Shown here piece after piece: positions 1-7,612 of a stretch of DNA of 44,186 nt (within the stretch, counting starts at the first letter, position 1; every line of letters starts with the position of its first letter). Both the position numbers and the translations under genes were made by a program. Source of the DNA: JAPXSY01 sp033812795 (GTDB lineage Bacteria > Verrucomicrobiota > Kiritimatiellia > RFP12 > UBA1067); the NCBI GenBank assembly GCA_033812795.1, contig JAPXSY010000023.1, positions 1 to 44,186 of the forward strand, read 5' to 3'. The notes beneath the pieces are model-generated. The model had not been told where the DNA came from. It saw nothing but the letters and a program-made list of their open reading frames with translations, and did no database searches.

Positions 1-464
1 CAATTCAACTTCTCCCCACACGCGTGGGGATGATCCGCCCCAGCGGAAAATCTCGCCGAGCGTCAGTTCCTTCTCCCCACACGCGTGGGGATGATCCGCG
101 CGGGCGGTCTGCGGCCAAATCTGCGGCTAGCTTCTCCCCACACGCGTGGGGATGATCCTACTGATACTGTGCCGTACTGGAGTTGGGATGACTTCTCCCC
201 ACACGCGTGGGGATGATCCGGCGCGACCGGATTGAATTTCGACTCCACCGGTCTTCTCCCCACACGCGTGGGGATGATCCGATTTCATAAAGAGCTAACA
301 ACTCCAAGTGAGACTTCTCCCCACACGCGTGGGGGTGATCCGCGATCTGCGGCGCCGACTACGCCGAATGTGCACTTCTCCCCACACGCGTGGGGGTGAT
401 CCGCCGCCGCCGTCAACGCCTGCGCCAACGGCAACCTTCTCCCCACACGCGTGGGGGTGATCCG
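1..464 (+). CRISPR. Type I-E-like CRISPR array, leader-distal end (8 repeats)
   Basis: Eight 29-base repeats (28 fixed bases plus a variable last base) start at 9, 70, 131, 192, 253, 314, 375 and 436, exactly 61 bp apart, so every spacer is 32 bp. Each repeat has a CCCCAC / GTGGGG stem around an ACGC loop and aligns base for base with E. coli type I-E repeats, giving a predicted Cas6e-type 5' handle AUGAUCCG on + strand crRNA. Repeats 6-8 carry A to G at repeat position 22. Bases 1-8 look like the end of another spacer, so the array continues left, where the leader and cas genes would be expected. Variant repeats at the right end fit a leader-distal (oldest) end. The subtype is inferred from repeat form only. 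No spacer was seen to match elsewhere in the window. Confidence 0.96.
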
Positions 465-548
465 ATTGAGACGTGGGTCAGCAGCACCAAGGCCGGAACG
501 GTGGAGAACAAGCGCGGCGGACGGCTGGAACAGCGGCAGGGCGGATAA
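465..548 (+). pseudogene. C-terminal fragment of a phage-like protein at the array end
   Basis: Immediately after the last array repeat an open frame begins at ATT (465) with no start codon and runs 27 codons to TAA at 546-548; the next ATG (549) follows directly. The peptide (ETWVSSTKAGTVENKRGG...) has ordinary coding composition and stop/start packing typical of phage morphogenesis operons. The family is not recognised. The missing 5' part suggests the array end is joined to a truncated gene. The phage origin is an inference from compact layout and small gene size. Confidence 0.4.
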
Positions 549-933
549 ATGGGAGACCGGGAGGAACCCGCCCCTCCCGATCAACTCGCCCGGTCATCGC
601 CGACGGAGGCCACCGGGCGGCCACGCAAAGACAACGTAGCAAAAGGACGAAAGGAACGCAACATGAAGGTGACAGTCACGGGAATCGAAGACGCCCATAT
701 CTTCTCCCCACACGCGTGGGGATGATCCGGGCGTGCCGGACATCGTGGTCGGCCCCGGCCGCTGGCGCGCCAGTACGCCGCAGGAAAAAGGATCGTATGA
801 GGGCGACGCCGTGACCTTCGTGGCCGACACGGGCGAGCGCGTCAGCTTCCGCGTCACCGCCGGCAAGAACGCCCCCCGCATCACGCTCAAAACCATGTGG
901 ATCGAAAAACAAAAAGACCGCCCCGCTGACTAA
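549..933 (+). pseudogene. Small phage-like ORF interrupted by a CRISPR repeat
   Basis: A frame opens at ATG 549 (or ATG 663, which is preceded by a purine-rich AAAGGACGAAAGGAACG stretch) and reads MKVTVTGIEDAH before entering the solitary repeat, where it stops at TGA 723-725. Downstream, a frame from GTG 733 to TAA 931-933 encodes about 66 residues (PDIVVGPGRWRAS...). The two halves differ by one frame, and deleting exactly the 28 fixed repeat bases (701-728) makes them continuous. The rebuilt protein would be about 80 residues from the internal ATG. The family is not recognised. That both halves are one gene is supported by frame and layout only; the frame match alone has a one-in-three chance. 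Confidence 0.45.
701..729 (+). repeat. Solitary CRISPR repeat outside the array
   Basis: All 28 fixed bases match the majority array repeat, including A at position 22, and it is followed by the usual G. It lies 237 bp beyond the last array repeat in the same orientation, with no repeat partner 61 bp to either side. No target-site duplication is visible at its edges. It sits inside a phage-like reading frame. Identity this complete cannot be chance. Confidence 0.92.
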
Positions 934-996
934 CGTCCGGAACGCTCCCGTTTCCACACGGGCCTCAGCTGCTGCGGTCAGGAGAGAGTATAGGCG

Positions 997-1113
997 ATGC
1001 TGGACATCCAAGTCAACCTCGACGGATCAGGCGTAATCGGCCTTGTGAGACAGTGTGAGATTCTCTGGCTGGTCTCTGTTGCGGATTATGTTATTCTTTT
1101 TTCCTCATTTTGA
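997..1113 (+). CDS. Short ORF, probable 5' remnant of a phage-like gene
   Basis: ATG 997 follows a good ribosome site (GGAGAGAG around 981-988). The first 19 or so codons (MLDIQVNLDGSGVIGLVRQ) read like the opening of a structured protein. The rest turns hydrophobic and loses coding character before TGA at 1111-1113, 21 bp before pheT. I read it as the start of a longer gene cut off near 1055, the third fragment of the phage-like block. The opening vaguely resembles small phage tail or virion-morphogenesis proteins, but that is not secure. It could be an intact 38-residue peptide. Confidence 0.3.
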   Translation: MLDIQVNLDGSGVIGLVRQCEILWLVSVADYVILFSSF

Positions 1114-1134
1114 GCGAAAGAGGGGTTTGCGGGT

Positions 1135-3549
1135 ATGAAAGTGCCGGTCAGTTGGTTGAATGAATTTGTGGACGTGTCGGATTTGTCGGTCAGGGAGTTG
1201 GCCGATAAGCTGACGTTCTCGGGCGTGGAGGTGGAGGGCGTCGAGGAGGTCGGCGTGATACTTGATGACGCCTTTGTGGTGGGCGAGGTGCTGACTTGCG
1301 CGGCGCACGCGAATTCGGATCATCTGCATGTCTGCACGGTTGCGGACGGTGAACAGGAATGGCAGGTGGTGTGCGGGGCGCCGAACGTGCGTGCCGGTCT
1401 GAAAGTGGCCTTCGCGCGCATCGGCGCGGTGATTCCCGAAGGCGGGTTCACGATCAAGAAGGCCAAGCTGCGCGGTGTGGAGTCGTTCGGCATGCTCTGC
1501 TCGGCGCGCGAACTGAAGCTCTCGGATGATCACGCTGGCATCTTGGAGTTGGACGCGGCGCTGAAACCGGGAACCCCGCTCCGGGATGTCCTGCCGCAAC
1601 CCGAGACGGTGCTGGATCTGGAGATCACCTGGAACCGTCCCGACTGTCTCTCGATTATCGGTATCGCGCGTGAGTTCGCTGCGCTGTTGCGGCGGCCGTT
1701 GCGTCTACCCCCGGTGGATTTTGCCGAGACAGAAGAGCCGGTGGAGAGTTTCGCGAAGGTGCGCGTGGAGGATCCGGTCAAGTGTCCGCGCTACACGGCG
1801 CGTGTGATGACTGGCGTGCGTGACGGGGCCTCGCCAGCCTGGATGCAGCATCGGCTGGAGTTGTGCGGCGTGCGGGCGATCAGCCTGACGGTGGATGTGA
1901 CCAACTACGTGATGCTGGAGTGCGGTCAGCCGCTGCATGCGTTCGACTACCGTACGCTGGCGGATCACACGGTGGTGGTGCGGTGCGCCACGCCGGGCGA
2001 GACGATCACGACGCTGGACGGTGTGAAGCGCACGCTTGATCCCAGCATGCTGGTGATTGCGGACGCCAAGGCGCCGAGCGCGGTGGCGGGTGTCATGGGC
2101 GGCGCGGGCAGCGAGATCGTAACCGACTCCGAGCATGTGTTGCTCGAAAGCGCGTTGTTTGATCCGGCGGCAACAAAATTCACCGCCACACGGTTGGGGA
2201 TCGGCACGGAGTCGTCGCGCCGCTTTGAGCGCGGCGTGGATCCGGATCTTGCGGATTGGGCCAGCCGCAGGGCGGTGGCCCTGTTGGCCGAACACGGACA
2301 GGCGCGTGTGGCCCGAGGCGTGATCGACGTGGACAACCGCGGCTGGAAGGCGGGCGAGGTTACGTTGCGCTTCGCGCGGGCGCGTGAAGTGATCGGCGTG
2401 GCGCTGCCGGACGACGAGATGGTGGGTCTGCTGACGTCCTTGGGGCTCGAAGAAATCGCGCGTGATGCGCAGGGCGCGACTTTCCGTATTCCGTCGTGGC
2501 GGCTGGACTTGACGCTGGAGGCGGATCTGATCGAAGAGGTCGCGCGCTTGCACGGGCTGGACGCGATTCCGGATCGCCTGCCGGACGCGACGGCTGTCTC
2601 CACGCTGGATGAGGGGGCGTTCCGTGCACGGTCGCGTTGCCGTCAGATCCTGTTGGGCATGGGGTTTAGCGAGGCGATGCACTACAGTTTTCTTTCGGCA
2701 CAGGAGTTGGACGCGTTTGACACGCGCCACGCGGCGTCGCGGGTGGTGCTGCCGAACCCGGTGAGCGCCGATTACGGTGTGTTGCGCGATACGTTGCTGC
2801 CGCAGCTCGCGGGCTCGCTCGGGCGCAACGCTTCGCGTCAAGTCGAGTGCGCGGCGCTGTTTGAGATGGGGCGTGTCTTTTTCAAAGAGGCAAACGGCGT
2901 ACCCGGCGAGGAAGAGCGCGTGGCGTTGGGGCTGATGGGACCGTTCGGGCGGTCGTCGGTGGAACGACGGCGTCCGGTCGGTAACGAGGAGGCGCTGTTG
3001 TGGCTGAAAGGGGCGGTGGAGAATCTCGCGGCGGCCCTGCATGTTGGCGACCTGACCTTTGTGCGCGGCGAGCATCCCGCGATGGAAACGGGGTGGGCGG
3101 TTGGAATTGAACTCAACGGCGAACAAGTCGGATGCATGGGGTTGCTGTCGGCGGCGTTGCGGCACGCGTGGCGCATGACCGCGCCGATGCCGCTGGCTGA
3201 GCTGCGGTTGGCGCCGTTGCTGGCCGGCGCTGGTGCGGCGGCAGCGATTCAGCCGGTGCCGCAGTATCCGGCGGTGCGACGCGACATCGCGTTTGTGGCG
3301 GACGCTGCGGTGACGCACCGCGAGGTGGTCGAGACCATACGCCGTGCGGGCCCCAAGGAATTGACCGATGTCGGGCTTTTTGATATCTTTCAATCAAAAG
3401 AAATCGGTAAAGGTAAGCGCAGTTTAGCCTATGCGCTGGAGTTCCGTTCGCCGGACCGGACCCTGACGGATCAGGAGGTGAACGCGGCGTTCGCCGAAAT
3501 TGCGCGGGCGTTGAAACAGAACCTGCATGTGGAAGTGCGGGAGGGCTGA
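1135..3549 (+). CDS. pheT: Phenylalanyl-tRNA synthetase beta subunit
   Basis: The beta chain of the alpha2-beta2 cytoplasmic enzyme that charges tRNA-Phe. The 804-residue length is normal. It starts MKVPVSWLNEFVD, the family opening, followed by the EMAP-type tRNA-binding domain (about 40-150, with the motif NSDHLHVCTV), the B3/B4 editing region, the B5 region, the catalytic-like core, and a C-terminal ferredoxin-fold anticodon-binding domain (about 700-804, PQYPAVRRDIAF...). ATG 1135 is preceded by a GAGGGG ribosome site. pheS, the usual upstream partner, is absent: the CRISPR array and phage-like fragments lie there instead. The gene appears intact and essential. No convincing promoter was identified. 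Confidence 0.97.
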   Translation: MKVPVSWLNEFVDVSDLSVRELADKLTFSGVEVEGVEEVGVILDDAFVVGEVLTCAAHANSDHLHVCTVADGEQEWQVVCGAPNVRAGLKVAFARIGAVIPEGGFTIKKAKLRGVESFGMLCSARELKLSDDHAGILELDAALKPGTPLRDVLPQPETVLDLEITWNRPDCLSIIGIAREFAALLRRPLRLPPVDFAETEEPVESFAKVRVEDPVKCPRYTARVMTGVRDGASPAWMQHRLELCGVRAISLTVDVTNYVMLECGQPLHAFDYRTLADHTVVVRCATPGETITTLDGVKRTLDPSMLVIADAKAPSAVAGVMGGAGSEIVTDSEHVLLESALFDPAATKFTATRLGIGTESSRRFERGVDPDLADWASRRAVALLAEHGQARVARGVIDVDNRGWKAGEVTLRFARAREVIGVALPDDEMVGLLTSLGLEEIARDAQGATFRIPSWRLDLTLEADLIEEVARLHGLDAIPDRLPDATAVSTLDEGAFRARSRCRQILLGMGFSEAMHYSFLSAQELDAFDTRHAASRVVLPNPVSADYGVLRDTLLPQLAGSLGRNASRQVECAALFEMGRVFFKEANGVPGEEERVALGLMGPFGRSSVERRRPVGNEEALLWLKGAVENLAAALHVGDLTFVRGEHPAMETGWAVGIELNGEQVGCMGLLSAALRHAWRMTAPMPLAELRLAPLLAGAGAAAAIQPVPQYPAVRRDIAFVADAAVTHREVVETIRRAGPKELTDVGLFDIFQSKEIGKGKRSLAYALEFRSPDRTLTDQEVNAAFAEIARALKQNLHVEVREG

Positions 3550-3571
3550 CCGACTATGGATCTTTGAAAGC

Positions 3572-3596
3572 TCCGGGTCCCGTTTCCGGACCCGGA
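3572..3596. terminator. Hairpin 22 bp after pheT, possible terminator
   Basis: A perfect 9-bp stem, TCCGGGTCC / GGACCCGGA, with a 7-base loop lies just downstream of the pheT stop. No T-run follows it on the + strand (the bases after it are A-rich), so it is not a standard intrinsic terminator. It may stabilise or end the pheT mRNA. Confidence 0.4.
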
Positions 3597-3802
3597 CAAA
3601 AAACCGAAGTGGACCCTGCTTTGTGCGCGGATAAGCAGCATTTCTCTGACCTTCAATTTGTTACGGGAGTTTGCGTCCGGCGCGGGACGGATGCCTGCCT
3701 TGCGCGGGAACCGGAAAACGTCGGCGAAAGCGCCCACCTCATTCGTGAGGTTCCAGAGGTGCTGTCATACGGCAAAGCGGGGTTTTTTCGGATGGGGGAC
3801 GT

Positions 3803-4648
3803 GTGAGAAGGGTTTTAACAGGGGTCGCGGCGGTGTGGCTCGGATGCGCGGTGGTGTCCGGTCAATCGTGGGATGCGACGGATCAGGCGGAGATCGATCT
3901 GGGGGTCACAACAGGGGTGCCGCAAGCGAGTGGTTTCGTGTTCATCGAGGGGCGTTATCTGGCTCCGCCTTATACGGTGACGCGGAAAGGGAACGGTCTT
4001 TTCATTAACCGCACGCTGGTGGAGCGGCCGGTGCCTTGGCCGCCTGCGGTCACGCCGCAGGTGCCGGGGACGGAAAAGCGTGTGGACGGCGATGGGGCGG
4101 CACAGCCACAAGCCGAACCGCAGAACGAGGCACCTCAGATCGGGGAGCGAAAAAAAGTCTTGAGCGTCGACGACCTGTTCGACGATGAGGATTCGGATGA
4201 AGAGACGGTGCCGCTTGCGGAAGATGAGGTGAAGCGCCCGGTTGCCGAGGCAACCGCCGCGGCCGGGAATGGCTTGTCTGCTGAAGAGATCGCGCGGCGC
4301 AAGGCCGAGACTCTGGCGGTGCTGGAACGACTGCGCAAGGGGTATGAGGTCGCATTGTCGCAGGGCGAGGTGTTTTTTTTCAGTCAGCGGCACAACCGGG
4401 TGAACGGCACGTACGGGACGGCCCGTCTGTTGATGGGCGTGCTGCCAGCGGCCCTGCGGTATGCGAAGTCGCCGCAGGATTTAATGAGTCGGCTCTATCA
4501 GGGTGGCATCACGTTTATTGATCTCACCATGTGCGCCGCGTTATACGGCCACCGTAACACGTTTCCGCTGCTGGAGGCGCGGCTGGCCCGGATTGAGGAG
4601 GCAGAACGTGAGGAGGAGCGGAAGCGTAACGCGGTGCGGCGCCGGTAA
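3803..4648 (+). CDS. Exported hypothetical protein
   Basis: A 281-residue protein of unknown function. GTG 3803 is chosen because it follows GATGGGGGAC and gives a clean signal peptide (MRRVLTGVAAVWLGCAVVSGQ, likely cut near residue 20). A short N-terminal region (about 22-75) is followed by a low-complexity, Pro/Gln/Glu- and acid-rich middle (about 80-150, including DDLFDDEDSDEE). The C-terminus (about 155-281) is helical and charged, ending in a basic REEERKRNAVRRR tail. It sits 15 bp upstream of the TrpR-like gene on the same strand, so the two may be co-transcribed. The 253-bp gap before it holds only the hairpin after pheT. Confidence 0.75.
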   Translation: MRRVLTGVAAVWLGCAVVSGQSWDATDQAEIDLGVTTGVPQASGFVFIEGRYLAPPYTVTRKGNGLFINRTLVERPVPWPPAVTPQVPGTEKRVDGDGAAQPQAEPQNEAPQIGERKKVLSVDDLFDDEDSDEETVPLAEDEVKRPVAEATAAAGNGLSAEEIARRKAETLAVLERLRKGYEVALSQGEVFFFSQRHNRVNGTYGTARLLMGVLPAALRYAKSPQDLMSRLYQGGITFIDLTMCAALYGHRNTFPLLEARLARIEEAEREEERKRNAVRRR

Positions 4649-4663
4649 CGGGAGGAGTGGAAA

Positions 4664-5029
4664 ATGGCCAGAGTGAAACAGAAGCGGGACGGAAAATCCT
4701 TTCGGGCGGTGGCGCGCGTATTGGCGGAGATCAACTCTACCGAGGAGATGGCCGCTTTTCTTGATGAGCTGTTGACTCCCGCAGAGGTGTACGACATCTC
4801 TCTGCGATGGAAGTTGCTCGGGTTGCTTGCGCAGGGCATGTCGCAGCGTCGGATTGCCGAGGAACTGAGAATCAGCTTGTGTAAAATCACGCGTGGATCG
4901 AGAATCCTCAAACAAAAAGGGGCCGTGAGCGCCCGTCTGCTGTCCGACGGGAAAACCGATGGAACGGCATACGGCAAGACGGGCGGGCTGAAACGGAATA
5001 TCCGGAAAGGGGTGGGCGGATGCAAGTAA
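4664..5029 (+). CDS. TrpR/YerC-family DNA-binding regulator
   Basis: A 121-residue protein with the Trp-repressor-like fold. Residues about 30-85 carry the characteristic LLTPAE opening, a long helix, and the helix-turn-helix MSQRRIAEELRISLCKITRG followed by SRILK, matching the TrpR recognition-helix pattern (ITRGS). ATG 4664 has a strong GGAGG site. The last 10 bp overlap the start of the aminotransferase gene, so translation is probably coupled and the regulator may control amino-acid metabolism through that enzyme. The basic C-terminal tail (about 90-121) is longer than in E. coli TrpR. Whether it binds tryptophan cannot be told from sequence; YerC-type members have other or unknown effectors. 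Confidence 0.88.
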   Translation: MARVKQKRDGKSFRAVARVLAEINSTEEMAAFLDELLTPAEVYDISLRWKLLGLLAQGMSQRRIAEELRISLCKITRGSRILKQKGAVSARLLSDGKTDGTAYGKTGGLKRNIRKGVGGCK

Positions 5030-6204
5030 TCGCAAAGGCGGTGCAGGAGCAGATGGGCAGCGCGTCTTGGATTCGGAAGATGTTCGAAAAAGGCGCGGAA
5101 CTCAAAAAGGCCTTCGGGGACGAACAGGTGTGCGATTTCAGTCTCGGCAACCCGGACGTGCCGCCGCCGGCCAAGGCGCGTGACGCGCTGTGTGCGCTGG
5201 CGGATCAGGCGGTGCGGCCGTACGGGCTGGGATATTGCCCGAACGCGGGGCTGCCCGCGTTTCGTGAGGCTTTGGCAGACTTCCTCGCGCGGCAGCAAGA
5301 TGTGCCGTTGCGGGCGGAGCAGGTGGTGGTCACCTGCGGTGCGGCCGGCGCACTGACCTCCTTTTTCCGTGCGGTGTTGGAGCCGGGCGACGAAGTGATA
5401 TGCCCCGCACCCTATTTCGTGGAGTACGGCGCGTACGGTGGCCATTTCGGCGGCGTGCTCAGGCCGGTGCCCGCCCTGCCGCCGGATTTCCAGCCGGATG
5501 TCGCGGCGATCGAGGCTGCGGTGACGGAGAGGACGCGTGTGTTGCTGATCAACTCGCCGAACAACCCCACGGGTTGCGTGTATACGCGGGAGACGCTCGA
5601 ACGTCTCGGCGCTTTGGTGGATCGGGTCAACGCCGCGCGCGAGCGGCCGCTCTTTTTGGTGAGTGACGAGCCGTACCGGTTTTTCGCGTACGACGGGGTG
5701 ACCGTGTCTCCGGTGCTGCCGTTCTCGCCCTTTTCCCTTGTGGTCGGATCCTTTTCCAAGAGCCTCTCGTTGGCTGGCGAGCGTATCGGGTATCTCGCGG
5801 CCAACCCCGCCATGCCGCAGGTCAAGACGCTGATGGACGCGGTGACCATGACCAGCCGTACGCTGGGGTTTGTGAATGCGCCGGTATTGGGTCAACGGCT
5901 GGCGATGGCGTTGCTGGAGGAGGGCGTGAACCTCGATGTGTATGACCGGCGGCGTCAGGCGATGGCCGCGGTGCTCACGCAGGCGGGGATCCGTTTCGCC
6001 ATGCCGCGCGGGGCGTTCTATTTCTTTCCGGAAGCGCCCGGCGGGGACGATCTGGCGTTTGTGCAGCGGTTGCTGGAGCGTAATGTGCTGGTCGTACCGG
6101 GTCGCGGCTTTGGCTTTCCGGGTTATTTCAGGTTGAGTTTCTGTGTGGAGGAGGCGGTGATTGCGCGTTCGGCCGAAGGGTTCCAAGCCGCGGTCGCGGG
6201 CTGA
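5020..6204 (+). CDS. Pyridoxal-phosphate class I/II aminotransferase
   Basis: A 394-residue fold-type I aminotransferase. Visible hallmarks are the substrate-side motif SLGNPD (41-46), the SPNNPTG motif (179-185), DEPYR with the cofactor-binding Asp216 and Tyr219, the Schiff-base lysine Lys247 in SFSKS, and a phosphate-binding Arg255. Class I/II enzymes move amino groups between amino acids and 2-oxo acids; the specific substrate (aspartate, aromatic or alanine type) cannot be fixed. It overlaps the upstream TrpR-like gene by 10 bp, suggesting an operon in which the regulator may respond to a substrate or product. The start at ATG 5020 is preceded by GGGGTGGGCGG. Confidence 0.93.
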   Translation: MQVIAKAVQEQMGSASWIRKMFEKGAELKKAFGDEQVCDFSLGNPDVPPPAKARDALCALADQAVRPYGLGYCPNAGLPAFREALADFLARQQDVPLRAEQVVVTCGAAGALTSFFRAVLEPGDEVICPAPYFVEYGAYGGHFGGVLRPVPALPPDFQPDVAAIEAAVTERTRVLLINSPNNPTGCVYTRETLERLGALVDRVNAARERPLFLVSDEPYRFFAYDGVTVSPVLPFSPFSLVVGSFSKSLSLAGERIGYLAANPAMPQVKTLMDAVTMTSRTLGFVNAPVLGQRLAMALLEEGVNLDVYDRRRQAMAAVLTQAGIRFAMPRGAFYFFPEAPGGDDLAFVQRLLERNVLVVPGRGFGFPGYFRLSFCVEEAVIARSAEGFQAAVAG

Positions 6205-6235
6205 GGCTACGAGGACGTTGCCGAAAGGAGGGAGC

Positions 6236-7603
6236 ATGCGGACAAAGTTCGGAATCATGCGGGTGACGGTGGCGGTGCTCTGGGCATGCGGTGTGCGGGC
6301 CGCAGAATATACCGGGCCTGCGGAGTGGCGGATGGTCAACACCAACGGGGTGCGGGCGTGGCAGGCCGCACAGCAGGCGGCCGCTTCCGGCGGCACCGTC
6401 GCGGTCTGGCCGGGTGTCGCGGCGGATCCTGTCCGGCGCGAGGTGCGGTTGCTGGCCGAAGCCGTGGGCCACACGGAGGGCGTCACAACGGAATTCATCC
6501 TGATCGGGCCAATGAGTGACCGTGCCTATGAGGCGGTGGCCGTGACCGTGGCCGCGCCCAGCGATATCGTGCGGGCTGTCGAGCATCTCGGTCTGAAACG
6601 TGGCGGAGGGGTGGGCAGTCGTCCCTTCCGCTTCTGGCCCGTGGGGGAACGCGTGACCGCGACGGTGCGGCGGCTCGATGGCGCGGATGCGGCAGTGCTG
6701 CCGCTGCAAACCCTGATCCGCGACGAGGGGGAGGGCGAACCGCTGGTCGGGGAGGGCGGCCTCGTTTTCACGGGAGGGCGCTGGGTCGGTCCGTCCTGCC
6801 TCACGGACACCAACATGCCTTGTTCGGTCATATCGCTCTACAATGCGGGGGAGACGGTTTTCGACGTGCCGTTCCGGGTCGGGCAGAGTGAGGTGTACGG
6901 CCGTCTGAAACTGGCGCGCTCTTATCCGTGCGGTGCGTTGATCGAGGTCGTGCTGCGTCCGTTGGCGGCGGACGGTCGGCCGCAGGTTCTGTCGCTGAGG
7001 GTGACCGCGGAGCCCGGTGAGGGCGGGGTGTCATTGGTTACGCGCGGGGCGGACGGGACGGTTCTGCATCGTTCCGCTTTGGCCGAGGGGCTGGTCTGGC
7101 TACGGAAACAGGCGGATACGGGCCGTGAACTTTTCGTTACGCTGGAGATGGATGAGACGCTCACGTTGCAACAGGCTACGGAGGTCGCACGGATTTTCGA
7201 TATGCTGGATGGCAAGGGGTTGAAACTCGACGGCAAAGGGGAAGACGGTGTTTACGCCAAGGCCTTTCTGCCGCTGGAGAGGTGGCGCGAGCGTGAGGGG
7301 CGCACGCCTCAGCCCTTTGAATTGCATGTGAAACGAAACGCGGAGGGCGGCTGGACCAGAAGTCTGGTTTTCATCGAAGAGGACTGGCAGGTGGAGGGTC
7401 TCGATCCTCGGCTGACCCCGCGCACGTATCCGTTCGAGGAGTGGGAAGCGTTGCCGGGTCTGACGGCCCGTGCGGGCGGGGCCGAGAATAAGGTGCGGGT
7501 GCTTTTTGTTTTCGCACCCCGGGAGGCGTCGCTTCGGACGTTCATGCCCGGCGTACGCGCGCTGTCGGGGCGGCTGCCGATCGTGTACGTGTTCGGCGAA
7601 TGA
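6236..7603 (+). CDS. Exported YdjY-domain protein
   Basis: A 455-residue exported protein. ATG 6236 is chosen over the upstream in-frame start at 6161 because it has an AAAGGAGGGAGC ribosome site and gives a signal peptide ending ...WACGVRA. Residues about 60-190 resemble the YdjY domain: the segment TTEFILIGPMSDRAYEAVAV, then a 'PSDIVRAVEHLGLKRG' helix, then GLVFTGGRW and a later SVISLYN segment. YdjY-type proteins are common in Planctomycetes and Verrucomicrobia, function unknown. The C-terminal half (about 230-455) has no family I recognise; it contains a region resembling a biopolymer-transport-type periplasmic alpha/beta fold (TDTGRELFVTLEMDETLTL...), which is only a guess. It lies 31 bp after the aminotransferase and is convergent with the asmA-like gene. 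Confidence 0.78.
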   Translation: MRTKFGIMRVTVAVLWACGVRAAEYTGPAEWRMVNTNGVRAWQAAQQAAASGGTVAVWPGVAADPVRREVRLLAEAVGHTEGVTTEFILIGPMSDRAYEAVAVTVAAPSDIVRAVEHLGLKRGGGVGSRPFRFWPVGERVTATVRRLDGADAAVLPLQTLIRDEGEGEPLVGEGGLVFTGGRWVGPSCLTDTNMPCSVISLYNAGETVFDVPFRVGQSEVYGRLKLARSYPCGALIEVVLRPLAADGRPQVLSLRVTAEPGEGGVSLVTRGADGTVLHRSALAEGLVWLRKQADTGRELFVTLEMDETLTLQQATEVARIFDMLDGKGLKLDGKGEDGVYAKAFLPLERWREREGRTPQPFELHVKRNAEGGWTRSLVFIEEDWQVEGLDPRLTPRTYPFEEWEALPGLTARAGGAENKVRVLFVFAPREASLRTFMPGVRALSGRLPIVYVFGE

Positions 7604-7612
7604 ACCGCCGTC

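Noticed and set aside
63..584. Minus-strand ORFs coding repeated HPHACGEK / SPRVWGE peptides
   Set aside because: They are translations of the CRISPR repeats and spacers, with the same 61-bp period, not genes.
1069..1100. Promoter for pheT around TTGCGG / TATGTT
   Set aside because: Spacing and matches are poor, so no promoter is claimed.
1705..3393. Long antisense ORF within pheT (562 aa), Arg/His-rich
   Set aside because: It is an artefact of GC-rich codon use in pheT; pheT is complete and conserved.
4498..6498. Minus-strand ORF of 666 aa across three + strand genes
   Set aside because: It covers recognised genes in the opposite direction and has no family resemblance or ribosome site.
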